Positions 1 through 7,859 of a stretch of DNA of 64,000 nucleotides are shown piece after piece. The DNA is taken from contig NZ_FXTD01000012.1 of the NCBI RefSeq assembly GCF_900182635.1, positions 62,001 to 126,000 on the forward strand, read 5' to 3'. The notes below the pieces were generated by a model. The model had not been told where the DNA came from, searched no databases, and was given only the letters and a program-made list of their open reading frames with translations. The DNA comes from Halorubrum cibi. Lineage in GTDB: Archaea > Halobacteriota > Halobacteria > Halobacteriales > Haloferacaceae. The translations under genes were made by a program, and so were the position numbers. Numbering within the stretch: position 1 is the first letter of the stretch; every line of letters begins with the position of its first letter.

Positions 1-72
1 AAATGACCATATGCATCGGTTTTCACCGTCGTCTGCCGACGCACGCGACTGCACACTGCCTCGCTACATGAT

Positions 73-104
73 GCGCCGGCACCCATCGCCGGCGCTCAAA
101 AAAA
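73..104 (-). terminator. T-run plus GC hairpin downstream of the 168-aa ORF
   Basis: Read on the minus strand, the stop of the neighbouring gene is followed within about 20 nt by seven T residues and then a perfect 8-bp stem (GCGCCGGC / GCCGGCGC, 7-nt loop). Archaeal termination depends mainly on the T-run, so this is a plausible 3' end for that gene. The hairpin lies after the T-run, which is not the bacterial order, so its role is uncertain. Confidence 0.45.
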
Positions 105-122
105 TAGTACTGACGATGCTGG

Positions 123-563
123 CTAGACGTTCTCGAACTCCGACTGGCGGTCCTCTTCGTCGACGCTGATCGTCAGGTCCCCGGTTTCGTAATCGGCCTC
201 GAACTCAACTGAGAACGTATCCGAGTTGTAGGCGGCGTGGTACGCACGATGTCGCTTGAGCGACCCGGTCGCCTTGAAGTGGAAGAAGGCAGCAGCTGTG
301 TACGGCTTGCTTGCTGTTTCGACCTGTGCTTCGACTGCCGCCGGGAGTGCGATGTGCGGTGTGTCACTGTCGATTTCCGCGGCGAAGGATCGAGCTTCGT
401 CTACGCTTGCTTGCGAATGTGCTGGTGTCTCACCGGTCAACACACTCACGGGTGTTTCCGTCTCATCTGTGAATAGCACGTCTTCGAAGGTACGAGTGCC
501 AAGAATCGCGTCGGGGCTCAGCTTACAATCTTCAAATGGATCGTCGGCTAGTCCCTCAGTCAT
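123..563 (-). CDS. hypothetical acidic protein (146 aa)
   Basis: I do not recognise the family. The start was moved from a longer upstream reading to the internal ATG giving MTEGLADDPFED, because the 22 residues before it are basic and Ser/Trp-rich, unlike haloarchaeal protein. The product is acidic and cytosolic, with no membrane segment. It ends in a short acidic beta-rich stretch (FEADYETGDLTISVDEEDR). It is followed by a T-run. A small inverted repeat (TGAGCC / GGCTCA) lies just upstream of the ATG. Nothing in the context assigns a function. Confidence 0.6.
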   Translation of the reverse strand: MTEGLADDPFEDCKLSPDAILGTRTFEDVLFTDETETPVSVLTGETPAHSQASVDEARSFAAEIDSDTPHIALPAAVEAQVETASKPYTAAAFFHFKATGSLKRHRAYHAAYNSDTFSVEFEADYETGDLTISVDEEDRQSEFENV

Positions 564-691
564 GGAATCATGAGCCCACGAAGGCTCAGTCCTTCCAGCC
601 CCCGAAAAACAGCGGCTGTCCCGAATCAACTCACCTACTGGCCCATCGCCTCAGAACGCGTTAGATCGCAAAGATGGTTCTGCTCTTCAGT

Positions 692-3064
692 TCATGTGTC
701 GACGAGGTGATCGGGCTCGATCCGCGACAACCGCATCGCGTTCCCGGTGACGCCGAGACTCATCCCCATATCACCGACGACAACCGCCAGCGCGACGCTC
801 ACGAGTCCCAGCGGTACGCCGAGCGCGAGCAGGAGCTTCACGCCGAGGCTGGCCCAGATGTTCTGCCGGATCACGCCGTTGGCCGTGTGCGACAGGTCGT
901 ACAGGTAGGGGAGCTTTCCGATGTCGTCGCCCATTAGTGCGATGTCGGCCGTCTCGAGGGCGGTGTCGGTGCCGGCCGCGCCCATCGCGACACCAACCTC
1001 GGCGGTCGCCAGCGCGGGCGCGTCGTTGATACCGTCGCCAACCATCGCCACCTCACCATACTCCGCCTGTAACTCCTCGACAGCGTCGACCTTGTCCTCG
1101 GGGAGGAGTTCGGCGCGGTACTCGTCGACGCCGACTTGCTCGGCGATGGCGCGGGCGGTGCCCTCGTTGTCGCCGGTCAGCATCACTACGCGCTCGACGC
1201 CCAGCTCGTGCAGGCGTTCGACGGCCCGCTTCGAGGCCGGGCGCACTTCGTCGGCGATGGCGATCGCACCCAGCAACTCCGACTCCGTCCCGACGAGGAC
1301 GACCGTCTTGCCCTCACGCTCCAGTGAGGCGAGCGCGTCCTCGGCGAACGCCCCGTCGTTGGACGAACTAGCGTCTTCCGCCACAACGCCGCCGTCCGTC
1401 TCGCGGCGTGTCCGAGAGAGGTCGAAGCCCAGCTCCTCGAAGAGCGCCGGCTTGCCCGCGTAGTACGTCTCGCCGTTGATCTCCCCGCGGATGCCCTTCC
1501 CGGTGAGGCTCTCGAAGCCAGACAGGTCGGGGAAATCGTCCACGCTCGCCTCCTCAGCGCGGGCGAGAATAGCTGCGGCGATGGGGTGTTCGCTCCGCCG
1601 TTCCAACCCGGCGGCGCGACGGAGCAGATCGCCCTCCGTGGTATTACCGACCGGAACGACGTCGGTGACGGCGAGTTCGCCCTTGGTGAGCGTCCCGGTT
1701 TTGTCGAGGGCGACGGCGTCGACCTCGCCCATCGCTTCGAGGTAGTTGCCGCCCTTGATCAGGACGCCATTCTTCGCGGCGCTGGTGATGCCCGACACCA
1801 CCGAGACGGGTGTGGAGATTACGAACGCACACGGGCAGGCGATCACCAGCAGGGTGAGCCCGCGGATGAACCACGTTTGCCAGTCGCCCGCGAAGGTGAA
1901 CCCGTACCCGGCCACGTCCACCGACACCGGATCAGCGATAACCAGCGGCGGAATGGCGGCGGTCAGGATTGCCAGCACGACTACGAGGGGTGTGTAGTAG
2001 CCGGAGAAGCGGTCGACGAACTGCTCAGACTCGGTCTTCTTCGCCTGTGCGCCCTGGACCATCTCAATGATGCGCGAGAGCGTCGAGTCGCCCGCCGTCG
2101 ACGTGACTTCGACTTCGAGGTAGCCCTCCTCGTTGATGGCGCCGGCGTACACCTCGTCGCCGGCTGTCTTGTCGACGGGGACGCTCTCGCCCGTGATCGG
2201 CGACTGGTCGACCGCGCTCTCGCCTTCGATGACCGTCCCGTCGAGCGGAATCTTGTCACCGGGGCGGACGACGACGGTCTCACCGACGTCGACCTCCTCG
2301 GCGGGAACGGTCACTTCCTCACCGTCGCGAAGGACGGTCGCCTCGTCGGGCGAGAGTTCCATCAGCTCGCGCAGGGAGTCCCGTGCTCTGTCCATCGCAT
2401 AGTCCTCGAGTAGTTCGGCGATGCTGAACAGGACGGCCAGCGTGGCGGCCTCGACGAAGTAGCCGATACCGGTCGCCGCGATGATCGCCGTCCCCATCAG
2501 CAGGTCGATATCGAGGCTTCGGTTCTTCACGGAGTAGTACCCGCTACGGACGACCGGGATGCCGCTGGCGGCGACGGCGCCGAGGAACAGGACATCTGCG
2601 ATGTGGAGCGGGTACTCGAGGACGCTCGCCACCGTGGCGTTCTGTCCGGTGAGGAAGAACTCAAAGAGGAGGCCGAGCGTGACGAACGCCGCGCCGAGCC
2701 ACGTCTTCTTCGCGCGAGGACTCGTCCAGACTTCCGACGGTGGCGCGATGTCGACGCCGTCGGTCTCCTGGTTGCGCTCATCATCGCCCTCGGCGTCCGA
2801 GCCTCCAACAACCTCGTAGCCGGCGGCCTCAATCGCCTTGACCACGTCAGCTTCGCTAGTGCGATCAGGGTCGTACGTGACGTTGGCCGTGCCGGTGGTC
2901 GGCTGGAGCGTGGCGTCAGTAATGCCGTCGACACGCTGGAGGCTCTTGTCCACCTTTTGGGCGCAAGAGGGACAGTCCATCTCGGGAACGGCGAGGCGGG
3001 CGGTCAGCTCACGTCGCTGCCCGCCGCCGCTCGTTCCTCCTGCTGCGTCCGGATTCTCTGTCAT
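692..3064 (-). CDS. heavy-metal P1B-type ATPase, CPC type (Zn/Cd/Pb exporter-like)
   Basis: Membrane pump expected to export a soft divalent cation with ATP. Residues 25-95 form one HMA metal-binding domain with MDCPSCAQK (Cys31, Cys34). Then come paired N-terminal membrane segments, the TGES actuator motif, the transmembrane ion site CPC (about 410-412), the phosphorylated Asp of DKTGTLTKG (about 454), and MVGDGINDAPAL. The MDCPSC form of the HMA motif and CPC followed by AFVISTPVS match the ZntA/CadA (P1B-2) branch rather than CopA. The ATG giving MTENPDAAGG is chosen because an upstream TTG reading would run into the promoter palindrome. The Bat-type regulator upstream is a likely partner. 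The ATPase at 36.1 kb is a close paralogue with an extra HMA domain. Confidence 0.93.
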   Translation of the reverse strand: MTENPDAAGGTSGGGQRRELTARLAVPEMDCPSCAQKVDKSLQRVDGITDATLQPTTGTANVTYDPDRTSEADVVKAIEAAGYEVVGGSDAEGDDERNQETDGVDIAPPSEVWTSPRAKKTWLGAAFVTLGLLFEFFLTGQNATVASVLEYPLHIADVLFLGAVAASGIPVVRSGYYSVKNRSLDIDLLMGTAIIAATGIGYFVEAATLAVLFSIAELLEDYAMDRARDSLRELMELSPDEATVLRDGEEVTVPAEEVDVGETVVVRPGDKIPLDGTVIEGESAVDQSPITGESVPVDKTAGDEVYAGAINEEGYLEVEVTSTAGDSTLSRIIEMVQGAQAKKTESEQFVDRFSGYYTPLVVVLAILTAAIPPLVIADPVSVDVAGYGFTFAGDWQTWFIRGLTLLVIACPCAFVISTPVSVVSGITSAAKNGVLIKGGNYLEAMGEVDAVALDKTGTLTKGELAVTDVVPVGNTTEGDLLRRAAGLERRSEHPIAAAILARAEEASVDDFPDLSGFESLTGKGIRGEINGETYYAGKPALFEELGFDLSRTRRETDGGVVAEDASSSNDGAFAEDALASLEREGKTVVLVGTESELLGAIAIADEVRPASKRAVERLHELGVERVVMLTGDNEGTARAIAEQVGVDEYRAELLPEDKVDAVEELQAEYGEVAMVGDGINDAPALATAEVGVAMGAAGTDTALETADIALMGDDIGKLPYLYDLSHTANGVIRQNIWASLGVKLLLALGVPLGLVSVALAVVVGDMGMSLGVTGNAMRLSRIEPDHLVDT

Positions 3065-3101
3065 CACGTCACGGTAGGAGCGGGAGTTCGATATGTCTTT
3101 A

Positions 3102-3115
3102 TTGGAATATTCCAA
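3102..3115. promoter_or_regulatory. perfect 14-bp palindrome TTGGAATATTCCAA upstream of the P1B ATPase
   Basis: TTGGAATATTCCAA lies about 40 bp upstream of the chosen ATPase ATG, in the 60-bp gap between the HTH regulator and the pump. It is AT-rich, and a TATA-like element (TCTTTATT) overlaps its left edge. Position and symmetry suggest an operator for a metal-responsive dimer; the neighbouring regulator is the obvious candidate but is not proven. Confidence 0.5.
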
Positions 3116-3124
3116 CTACGGCAT

Positions 3125-3871
3125 TCAGTGGGATGCCAGCCGTTCTTCCGCTACCCGCTCGCCGGCGACATGTTGCTTCGCCAACTGTTCTTCCGCCCGA
3201 CGGAGTCGGTAGGTGAGTGTTGACCGTGGCACGTCGAGATGCTCGGCGAGCTCGCCGACGTCGACCTCACGGGGTGATTCGTAGTAGCCGTGTTCGACCG
3301 CGGCCTGAAGCGCGGCCTCCTGGGCTGGCGGGAGGCCGCTCGGTGTCCCGTCGCGTCCCCTAGCTGATGTTGTGTCCGCTGTGCGGAGCATCTCCATCTG
3401 GGCGCACTCCCCGACGGCGACTTTGAGAGCGTCGAAGAACGCCGCCATGTCGCCCTCACCGGAGTGGATGAGTCGCCACGTGTAGTGGCGGCCCTCGTGA
3501 CGAGTCTCGAACAGCACGCCGTCGCCGAGGTGGTCGCGAGCGATGTGGGGGACTGAGGCGCAGGTCGGAGTGCGCTCCCAATCTGAGTAGAGGATGAGCG
3601 CGTCGTCCGTGCGGTCGAGGACGCGGGTGGTCTGTGTGGCGCCGCAATCCTCAGTCGCCAGACAGTCGGCGTAGTAGTCGCCGGTGAGAAAGGCGTCCTC
3701 GATAGCGTCGAGCGCCTCAGGAGTTCCGGTAGCATGGTCGACCCGCCAGAGACGTTCGGCAGTGGCGTGCAGCGAGAGCGAGCGGACGCGGGCGTCGGAG
3801 TGGTCGGCGAGAGCGTCAGCCACCCTGTTACAGCCGGGCTCGTATTCGAGAGCGAAGACGAGTTCGCGCAT
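3125..3871 (-). CDS. Bat-type helix-turn-helix transcriptional regulator
   Basis: About 248 residues. The C-terminal 50 residues (LPPAQEAALQAAVEHGYYE ... VGELAEHLDVPRSTLTYRLRRAEE) have the HTH_10 (Bat) signature: the LTxxQ-like helix, the GYYExPRxV turn and a recognition helix. The N-terminal 180 residues form a sensor region that includes Cys residues (CLATEDCG, CASVP, GECAQME), which could bind metal or sense redox. The start at MRELVFALEY fits this family better than the longer upstream reading. It lies directly upstream of the metal ATPase on the same strand, so it probably controls that pump. Confidence 0.85.
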   Translation of the reverse strand: MRELVFALEYEPGCNRVADALADHSDARVRSLSLHATAERLWRVDHATGTPEALDAIEDAFLTGDYYADCLATEDCGATQTTRVLDRTDDALILYSDWERTPTCASVPHIARDHLGDGVLFETRHEGRHYTWRLIHSGEGDMAAFFDALKVAVGECAQMEMLRTADTTSARGRDGTPSGLPPAQEAALQAAVEHGYYESPREVDVGELAEHLDVPRSTLTYRLRRAEEQLAKQHVAGERVAEERLASH

Positions 3872-3932
3872 ACCCCGTCTAAGGCCTGCTACGACATAAC
3901 CCATGGCCTGCAGCGTTGTCGACCAGTAGACC

Positions 3933-4217
3933 TCAGATTACGTCGTCAGGGTCGTGAACTTCCTGTATTCGCTGTGCTTCGGCCGCGTATTGCTCCTGGA
4001 GGTCGGGGTCATCGACCATGCCAAGATTGCCGGGTTCAGCATCGACTGCTGCTGTCGTATCTCGGACGTCGGTGAAGGACGTGAGTGCGCGTTCCTTCCG
4101 ATAGTACTGTTCTCCATCGGGTGTTGCGTAGGTGAGGATGATCAGGTTCTGTTCGTCATCGGAGTACGTCCGTTCGACAAGCCAAACACGAACGTCATCT
4201 TCAGACTGATTTGACAT
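3933..4217 (-). CDS. small hypothetical protein (94 aa)
   Basis: Family not recognised. The start is taken at MSNQSEDDVRVW, the first ATG that removes a non-haloarchaeal leader. The sequence is acidic, with a beta-rich N-terminal half (VWLVERTYSDDEQNLIILTYAT) and an Ala/Glu-rich helical C-terminus ending HDPDDVI. It has no cysteine pair or membrane segment. It stands alone between the regulator and the DUF6735-like gene. Confidence 0.6.
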   Translation of the reverse strand: MSNQSEDDVRVWLVERTYSDDEQNLIILTYATPDGEQYYRKERALTSFTDVRDTTAAVDAEPGNLGMVDDPDLQEQYAAEAQRIQEVHDPDDVI

Positions 4218-4254
4218 ACTTAGACATCCCCCGATATCCACTAAGGGATTGGTG

Positions 4255-4917
4255 TTACGACTTGCCGAGACTCGCTGTCTCGAAGGGTGATTCTCCGGTC
4301 GGAATGAGCAGGTCTTGTCGGTCTCCGACTCGTTCGGCCAGCTTCCGTTTCAGGTACTGTCTCGCCGTCGACGGCGTGAAGACGCCCTTGTCGAGCATAT
4401 CGCCGACGACGTCTTTGAGGGCCGCAAACTGTCCCTGCAGGTGGCCGTCGCCGACCGGCTCGCCGTCGTACCAGCGCACCGTCGCGAGCGCGCCGTTCCC
4501 GACCGTCTCTCCCTGTTCGACCGTCTCCGAGTCGTACTGGAGCCCGAACCACAGCGTCCGATAGGCGGTCACCTCGAACGTCGTCGACACCACGAAGAAC
4601 GCCTCGTGGTGGAGGTAGTCGAGGTGGTCAGCGACGATCTCGTCGAGGGTGAGCCCGGTGGCGCGGGGTTTCGGCTCGACGACTGTCGACGGTCGATCCT
4701 CGCCAGCGAGGTAGCCGTCGACCGCATCTGCCTCGAGGCCATCGGCCAGTTCCGCCAGCAGCTGTTTCGCCCACTTGGAGTCGGTGTCGTCGCCACCGAA
4801 CGGCGACTCAACCGAGATTCGGTGCTTGAGCTTCAGGTTCGCTGCGCCCCAATGGCTGTAGTGCAGCGTGTACTGTCCGTCCGTGCGTTCGTACGCAACA
4901 AGTGCGCGATGTCCCAT
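4255..4917 (-). CDS. DUF6735-like haloarchaeal protein
   Basis: The N-terminus MGHRALVAYERTDGQYTLHY, followed by SHWGAANLKLK, is the hallmark I associate with the haloarchaeal DUF6735 family, whose function is unknown. About 220 residues, cytosolic, no membrane segment. A middle part (LHHEAFFVVSTTFEVTAYRT) looks like an alpha/beta domain and a basic C-terminal helix (ARQYLKRKLAERVGDRQDL) follows. The gene is preceded by the hairpin promoter element shared with five other genes of the window, which suggests co-regulation with TFB and the SWIM protein. Confidence 0.75.
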   Translation of the reverse strand: MGHRALVAYERTDGQYTLHYSHWGAANLKLKHRISVESPFGGDDTDSKWAKQLLAELADGLEADAVDGYLAGEDRPSTVVEPKPRATGLTLDEIVADHLDYLHHEAFFVVSTTFEVTAYRTLWFGLQYDSETVEQGETVGNGALATVRWYDGEPVGDGHLQGQFAALKDVVGDMLDKGVFTPSTARQYLKRKLAERVGDRQDLLIPTGESPFETASLGKS

Positions 4918-4952
4918 CGAGCAATTACCTCACAGGGCGACCGCGACTGGAT

Positions 4953-4980
4953 CGCCCCGCACCCCTTCCGGGGGACGAAC
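4953..4980 (-). promoter_or_regulatory. shared hairpin promoter element, copy 1 (diverged box)
   Basis: On the minus strand the box reads GTTCGT instead of TTTATC. It is followed by CCCC-GGAA-GGGG and then TGCGGGG. The element lies about 36 nt before the ATG of the DUF6735-like gene. Stem position and the GGGGTGCGGGG string match copies 2 and 3, so it belongs to the family although its TATA-like part is degraded. Confidence 0.6.
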
Positions 4981-4984
4981 AACG

Positions 4985-5365
4985 CTACTCGTCGATCGTG
5001 TCGAGGGAACTGAGGTCCGCGTGGAGGACTTCGCCGTCGCGAACGACGTATCGCTTGGCCAAGACTGGGAAGCGGCACTTGGTGAACCCCGCCGTCTGGA
5101 TATCGAACTCTTCGTCAGCTTCGAGGTGGTCGGCGAGTTCTCGCAGGAATTCGTGGGTCACGATCCCGCCCTCGTAGTCCGGGAGGCCGTTCTCCCGCGT
5201 CTCGTACACTTCGAAGTCGTCGTACCCCCAGATGGTGAGCTCTCCGTCTTCGGTCACCTCCCAGTTGAGCGTCCCGAAGCAGTAGCTCTCACAGAGCTTG
5301 CGGACTGCCTGCGGATCCGATACGATCGCGCCGGTCGACGTCGTCGCAGCTTGCAGTGTCGCCAT
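4985..5365 (-). CDS. hypothetical protein (126 aa)
   Basis: Unrecognised acidic cytosolic protein. Visible features are a Cys-containing helix (KLCESYCFGTLNWEV), a beta-hairpin (GELTIWGYDDFEVYE) and the helix HEFLRELADHLEADEEF, then KCRFPVLAKRYVVRDGEV. The alternation suggests a compact alpha/beta fold. The ATG sits 19 nt downstream of hairpin promoter copy 2. Confidence 0.7.
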   Translation of the reverse strand: MATLQAATTSTGAIVSDPQAVRKLCESYCFGTLNWEVTEDGELTIWGYDDFEVYETRENGLPDYEGGIVTHEFLRELADHLEADEEFDIQTAGFTKCRFPVLAKRYVVRDGEVLHADLSSLDTIDE

Positions 5366-5383
5366 GTCTGGACTTCACGGGGT

Positions 5384-5414
5384 CGCCCCCGCACCCCTGT
5401 CGGGGGCGATAAAC
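5384..5414 (-). promoter_or_regulatory. shared hairpin promoter element, copy 2
   Basis: Minus strand: TTTATCGCCCCCGACAGGGG, then TGCGGGGGCG. The stem is CGC(bulge)CCCC / GGGGGCG around a 4-nt loop. It starts right after the TTTAT box and ends about 19 nt before the ATG of the 126-aa gene. Confidence 0.75.
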
Positions 5415-5456
5415 CAACGTGAGAGCTGCCTCCCGAGGCATGGCCGGCGACGCCAG

Positions 5457-5687
5457 TTAGGAATCAGCGTGCGCGTCCGCCCTGGCTCCGTCGCCCGGCC
5501 GCGTGAGAAGACTCACCTCTTCCAAGAGGTCTCTCGCGGTCTCGACTCGCTCTCGATCCACGTCGTCCAATCGATCGAGGTCGAGTCGGTTGAGATTGCT
5601 GAGTATACGATGCATCCGGTACCCTTGTTTGAACTCTTGCTCCATCGGCAGCGCCTCACCACTCGCCGGCGCAGAAAGACGCCCCAT
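5457..5687 (-). CDS. small hypothetical protein (76 aa)
   Basis: Short and mostly helical. The core NLNRLDLDRLDDVDRERVET followed by ARDLLEEVSLL has heptad-like Leu spacing, consistent with a coiled coil or small dimer. An internal Met (MEQEFKQGYRMHR) could be the true start. Its upstream region holds one of the three long inverted repeats TTAACCAAC...GTTGGTTAA, about 36 bp from the first ATG. Function unknown. Confidence 0.55.
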   Translation of the reverse strand: MGRLSAPASGEALPMEQEFKQGYRMHRILSNLNRLDLDRLDDVDRERVETARDLLEEVSLLTRPGDGARADAHADS

Positions 5688-5722
5688 CGAGACTGGCGTC
5701 GGGCTTGCAGGAATTCGCGGCC

Positions 5723-5764
5723 TTAACCAACGAACCTCGACGATACTCGCAAGCTGTTGGTTAA
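5723..5764. repeat. inverted repeat TTAACCAAC-N24-GTTGGTTAA, copy 1
   Basis: Perfect 9-bp arms separated by 24 bp, in the gap between the 76-aa gene and the zinc-ribbon gene. The same arms with nearly identical spacing recur near 15.1 kb and 31.7 kb. The spacing of arm centres (about three helical turns) suits two bound protein dimers or a looped recombination or partition site better than a simple operator. Confidence 0.7.
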
Positions 5765-5783
5765 TCGATGTCCAGCACTGGCC

Positions 5784-6677
5784 TTACTCGAGACTGGGTC
5801 CGTAGCGAGCTGAGCCACACACCCGGCACTCCCAGATCGGTTGGCCCGTCCACGCCGCATCCGGGACCGACTCGTGAGTCTTGAACCGATGGTCGGTCGC
5901 CCGTTCACAGGTTTGACAGTCGAGTTCCGGAGTCGTCGGTACCGACGACACCTGGCGATCAGCCGCAGCTTCGCCAGTAGATTCGGTCAGCGCTATCGCT
6001 GGAACCAGCCACACCGCATCGTCGGCGTCGTCGAGGACCGCGTCGAGACGCGACGCGTCGCGGATGCCGTCCCCACGCTGGTCGTAGAGCCGCGTCGGGG
6101 CCTGCTCCTGACGCCCCGACGCTTCCTGCCCGTACCACCCAGTCCGGTCATGGGCGACATTGAGAAGCCGCTCTCCCTCCTTTGCCGACATCTGTACCGC
6201 GTCAGGGAGTGCGGGCCATTGTTCAGCCAGCTGGCGCGCCGGCGCCTCGTCGAGGTCGTAGATAAGCGTACAGTCGTCGACGGCCGACTCCGCCTCGTTG
6301 GTGGAGAGGAGGTTCCCCGCGGCGCCGCCCTTCGCGACGGCGCCGTAGAACGTGGTCGACTCGACGACCAGGTGGACGATGCCGAGGCACGTTGTTGACG
6401 CTGTCTCGTCCGTGCTGGTGACGTCACTTTCGAGATGGTTAGTGAGACAGAACCGGCATTTCGTCTGGCCGTCTGGGACTGACGCCCCACAGGACCGGCA
6501 CTCGCCGTCGGTTACCGTCGGCGCATCGGGGTAGCCAACAGTGCTTGTCGCGACACGTTGCCGCCGGGGGGCACCTTCACACCCGTCGTCCAGCCTCGTG
6601 TCCGGAATGTGGGACGCCTCGCCGGTCGGCCGCAGTTCCTCAAAATCAGAATATCGGTTGTGCATCGGTTGGCTCAT
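5784..6677 (-). CDS. zinc-ribbon protein with N- and C-terminal Cys pairs
   Basis: 297 residues. The N-terminal ribbon is CRSCGASVPDGQTKCRFC (Cys60, 63, 74, 77). A second pair set near the C-terminus (CQTCERATDHRF ... WECRVCGSARYG) forms another likely zinc site. Between them is an acidic alpha/beta region. Haloarchaeal proteins with this architecture are, as far as I recall, sometimes labelled biosurfactant protein 1; I cannot confirm that and would not infer function from it. It diverges from the wHTH/DHPDLG module across a 124-bp gap. Confidence 0.7.
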   Translation of the reverse strand: MSQPMHNRYSDFEELRPTGEASHIPDTRLDDGCEGAPRRQRVATSTVGYPDAPTVTDGECRSCGASVPDGQTKCRFCLTNHLESDVTSTDETASTTCLGIVHLVVESTTFYGAVAKGGAAGNLLSTNEAESAVDDCTLIYDLDEAPARQLAEQWPALPDAVQMSAKEGERLLNVAHDRTGWYGQEASGRQEQAPTRLYDQRGDGIRDASRLDAVLDDADDAVWLVPAIALTESTGEAAADRQVSSVPTTPELDCQTCERATDHRFKTHESVPDAAWTGQPIWECRVCGSARYGPSLE

Positions 6678-6801
6678 AGCTTCTGTCGGTATCGCATTTC
6701 AACATCCGGACGCCTTCGCTCGCAACGTACTCTTGATTATACGAGAGGGTACAAACATATATGTGAGTTCAGCGCCAACACTGTCCCAAGAGGTGCCAAG
6801 C

Positions 6802-7353
6802 ATGTCCGAGTCCTCACGAGACGGGGCCCAGTCGTGGACTGAATCGATGAGCGCCCGCGACCGTATTCGAGCGGTCGCCGAGACGCTTCGCGAACCGCGG
6901 TCGGTCAACTGGATTAGCGAACAGGCCGACGCTGCCTGGAGTACGACCAACGAGGAACTCCAGGATCTCATCGACCAGGGCCAGCTGCGCCGCGTCGAGG
7001 CCGGCGAGACCACGCGCTATCAGCCGGACTATACGCGCCTGCTCTTCGAGGAGATCCGTACGCTCATCGAGGAAAACGCGCGCGAGGAGCTACGCAACGA
7101 ATTGGCCGCGATCACCGAGGAGATCGAGGAGTGGCAGGCGACCTACGACGTCGAGACGTGGGAGGAGCTCGAACAGTCACTCGCCGACGGTGATCTCGCA
7201 AGTGCTGAGCTTCGCGAGCGTCGTGACGTCATCGCGTTCTGGCGTGAGAACGAGGAGGATCGCCGCCTCATCAAGCACGCACTAGAACTCTACTCCGACG
7301 TCGAAGCCGCCCGCGAGCAGATGACCGACGTGGCTGACCGCGCCACGAGCTAA
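6802..7353 (+). CDS. winged-helix protein, DUF7342-like (module copy A, gene 1)
   Basis: 183 residues starting at MSESSRDGAQSW. The first 80 residues form a winged helix: SARDRIRAVAETLREPRSVN, then WISEQADAAWSTTNEELQDL, then a wing ending TRYQPDY. The rest is a long acidic coiled coil (EEIRTLIEENAREELRNELA...), as in haloarchaeal DUF7342/TrmB-like proteins. The partner gene starts 17 nt downstream. A clear paralogue (RVRMVARQLSEPQTANWIAS ... TYYPDY) occupies the same relative position at 61.3 kb. It is probably a DNA-binding repressor or antitoxin of the module. Confidence 0.82.
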   Translation: MSESSRDGAQSWTESMSARDRIRAVAETLREPRSVNWISEQADAAWSTTNEELQDLIDQGQLRRVEAGETTRYQPDYTRLLFEEIRTLIEENAREELRNELAAITEEIEEWQATYDVETWEELEQSLADGDLASAELRERRDVIAFWRENEEDRRLIKHALELYSDVEAAREQMTDVADRATS

Positions 7354-7370
7354 TCCTCCTCTCTCACAGA

Positions 7371-7859
7371 ATGATCTTTCTCGCCGGTCGCGACCGCTAT
7401 ACACAGCGGACTCTCCTCCGCGACGTTCACGACCGATTGACGAATCAAGCGGGGTGTGAGGATGTGCGCTATCGCCCGTCTCGACGTCGGCCCCGGTACG
7501 TTATCGGGGATGTCGAGCCGACGACGTTCTTGGGTGACTCTTCCGACGCGGCGACGGCACGACTGGAGATTCGGTTCTGGTACCCCGCTGGCGTCGACCA
7601 CGAATACTACCGCATCAACTGGGTCGAACCGGACCGGAATCTGATGCTGGGCTTTCACCAGGACGCCGATCATCCGGATCTTGGATCCTGTCACATCCAA
7701 CTCAATCACAAAGACGCGTCCGTCGATCGGCATAGCGCGTCGTTTCTCGATGCGCACCCACTTGCCGTCCTCGATGACCGACTCCAGCAGTTGCCGGCGG
7801 CGGTAGAGGCGATTCGCTGGGAGAATGGGATGCCCTCGCTCCCTACTTGGCCCGTCTAG
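7371..7859 (+). CDS. DHPDLG-motif protein, putative toxin-like partner (module copy A, gene 2)
   Basis: 162 residues. The core YYRINWVEPDRNLMLGFHQD followed by ADHPDLGSCHIQLN aligns with WFRINYTDPNTGFHAGWHQD, EDHPDLGRAHFQY in the 60.9-kb paralogue. Shared residues include RIN, DP, HQD and DHPDLG, while flanks diverge. Conserved His and Asp could be catalytic or metal-binding. The size and the pairing with a wHTH gene recall toxin-antitoxin modules such as TumE/TumA, but that similarity is only topological. The stop overlaps the convergent TFB stop by 3 nt. Confidence 0.72.
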   Translation: MIFLAGRDRYTQRTLLRDVHDRLTNQAGCEDVRYRPSRRRPRYVIGDVEPTTFLGDSSDAATARLEIRFWYPAGVDHEYYRINWVEPDRNLMLGFHQDADHPDLGSCHIQLNHKDASVDRHSASFLDAHPLAVLDDRLQQLPAAVEAIRWENGMPSLPTWPV

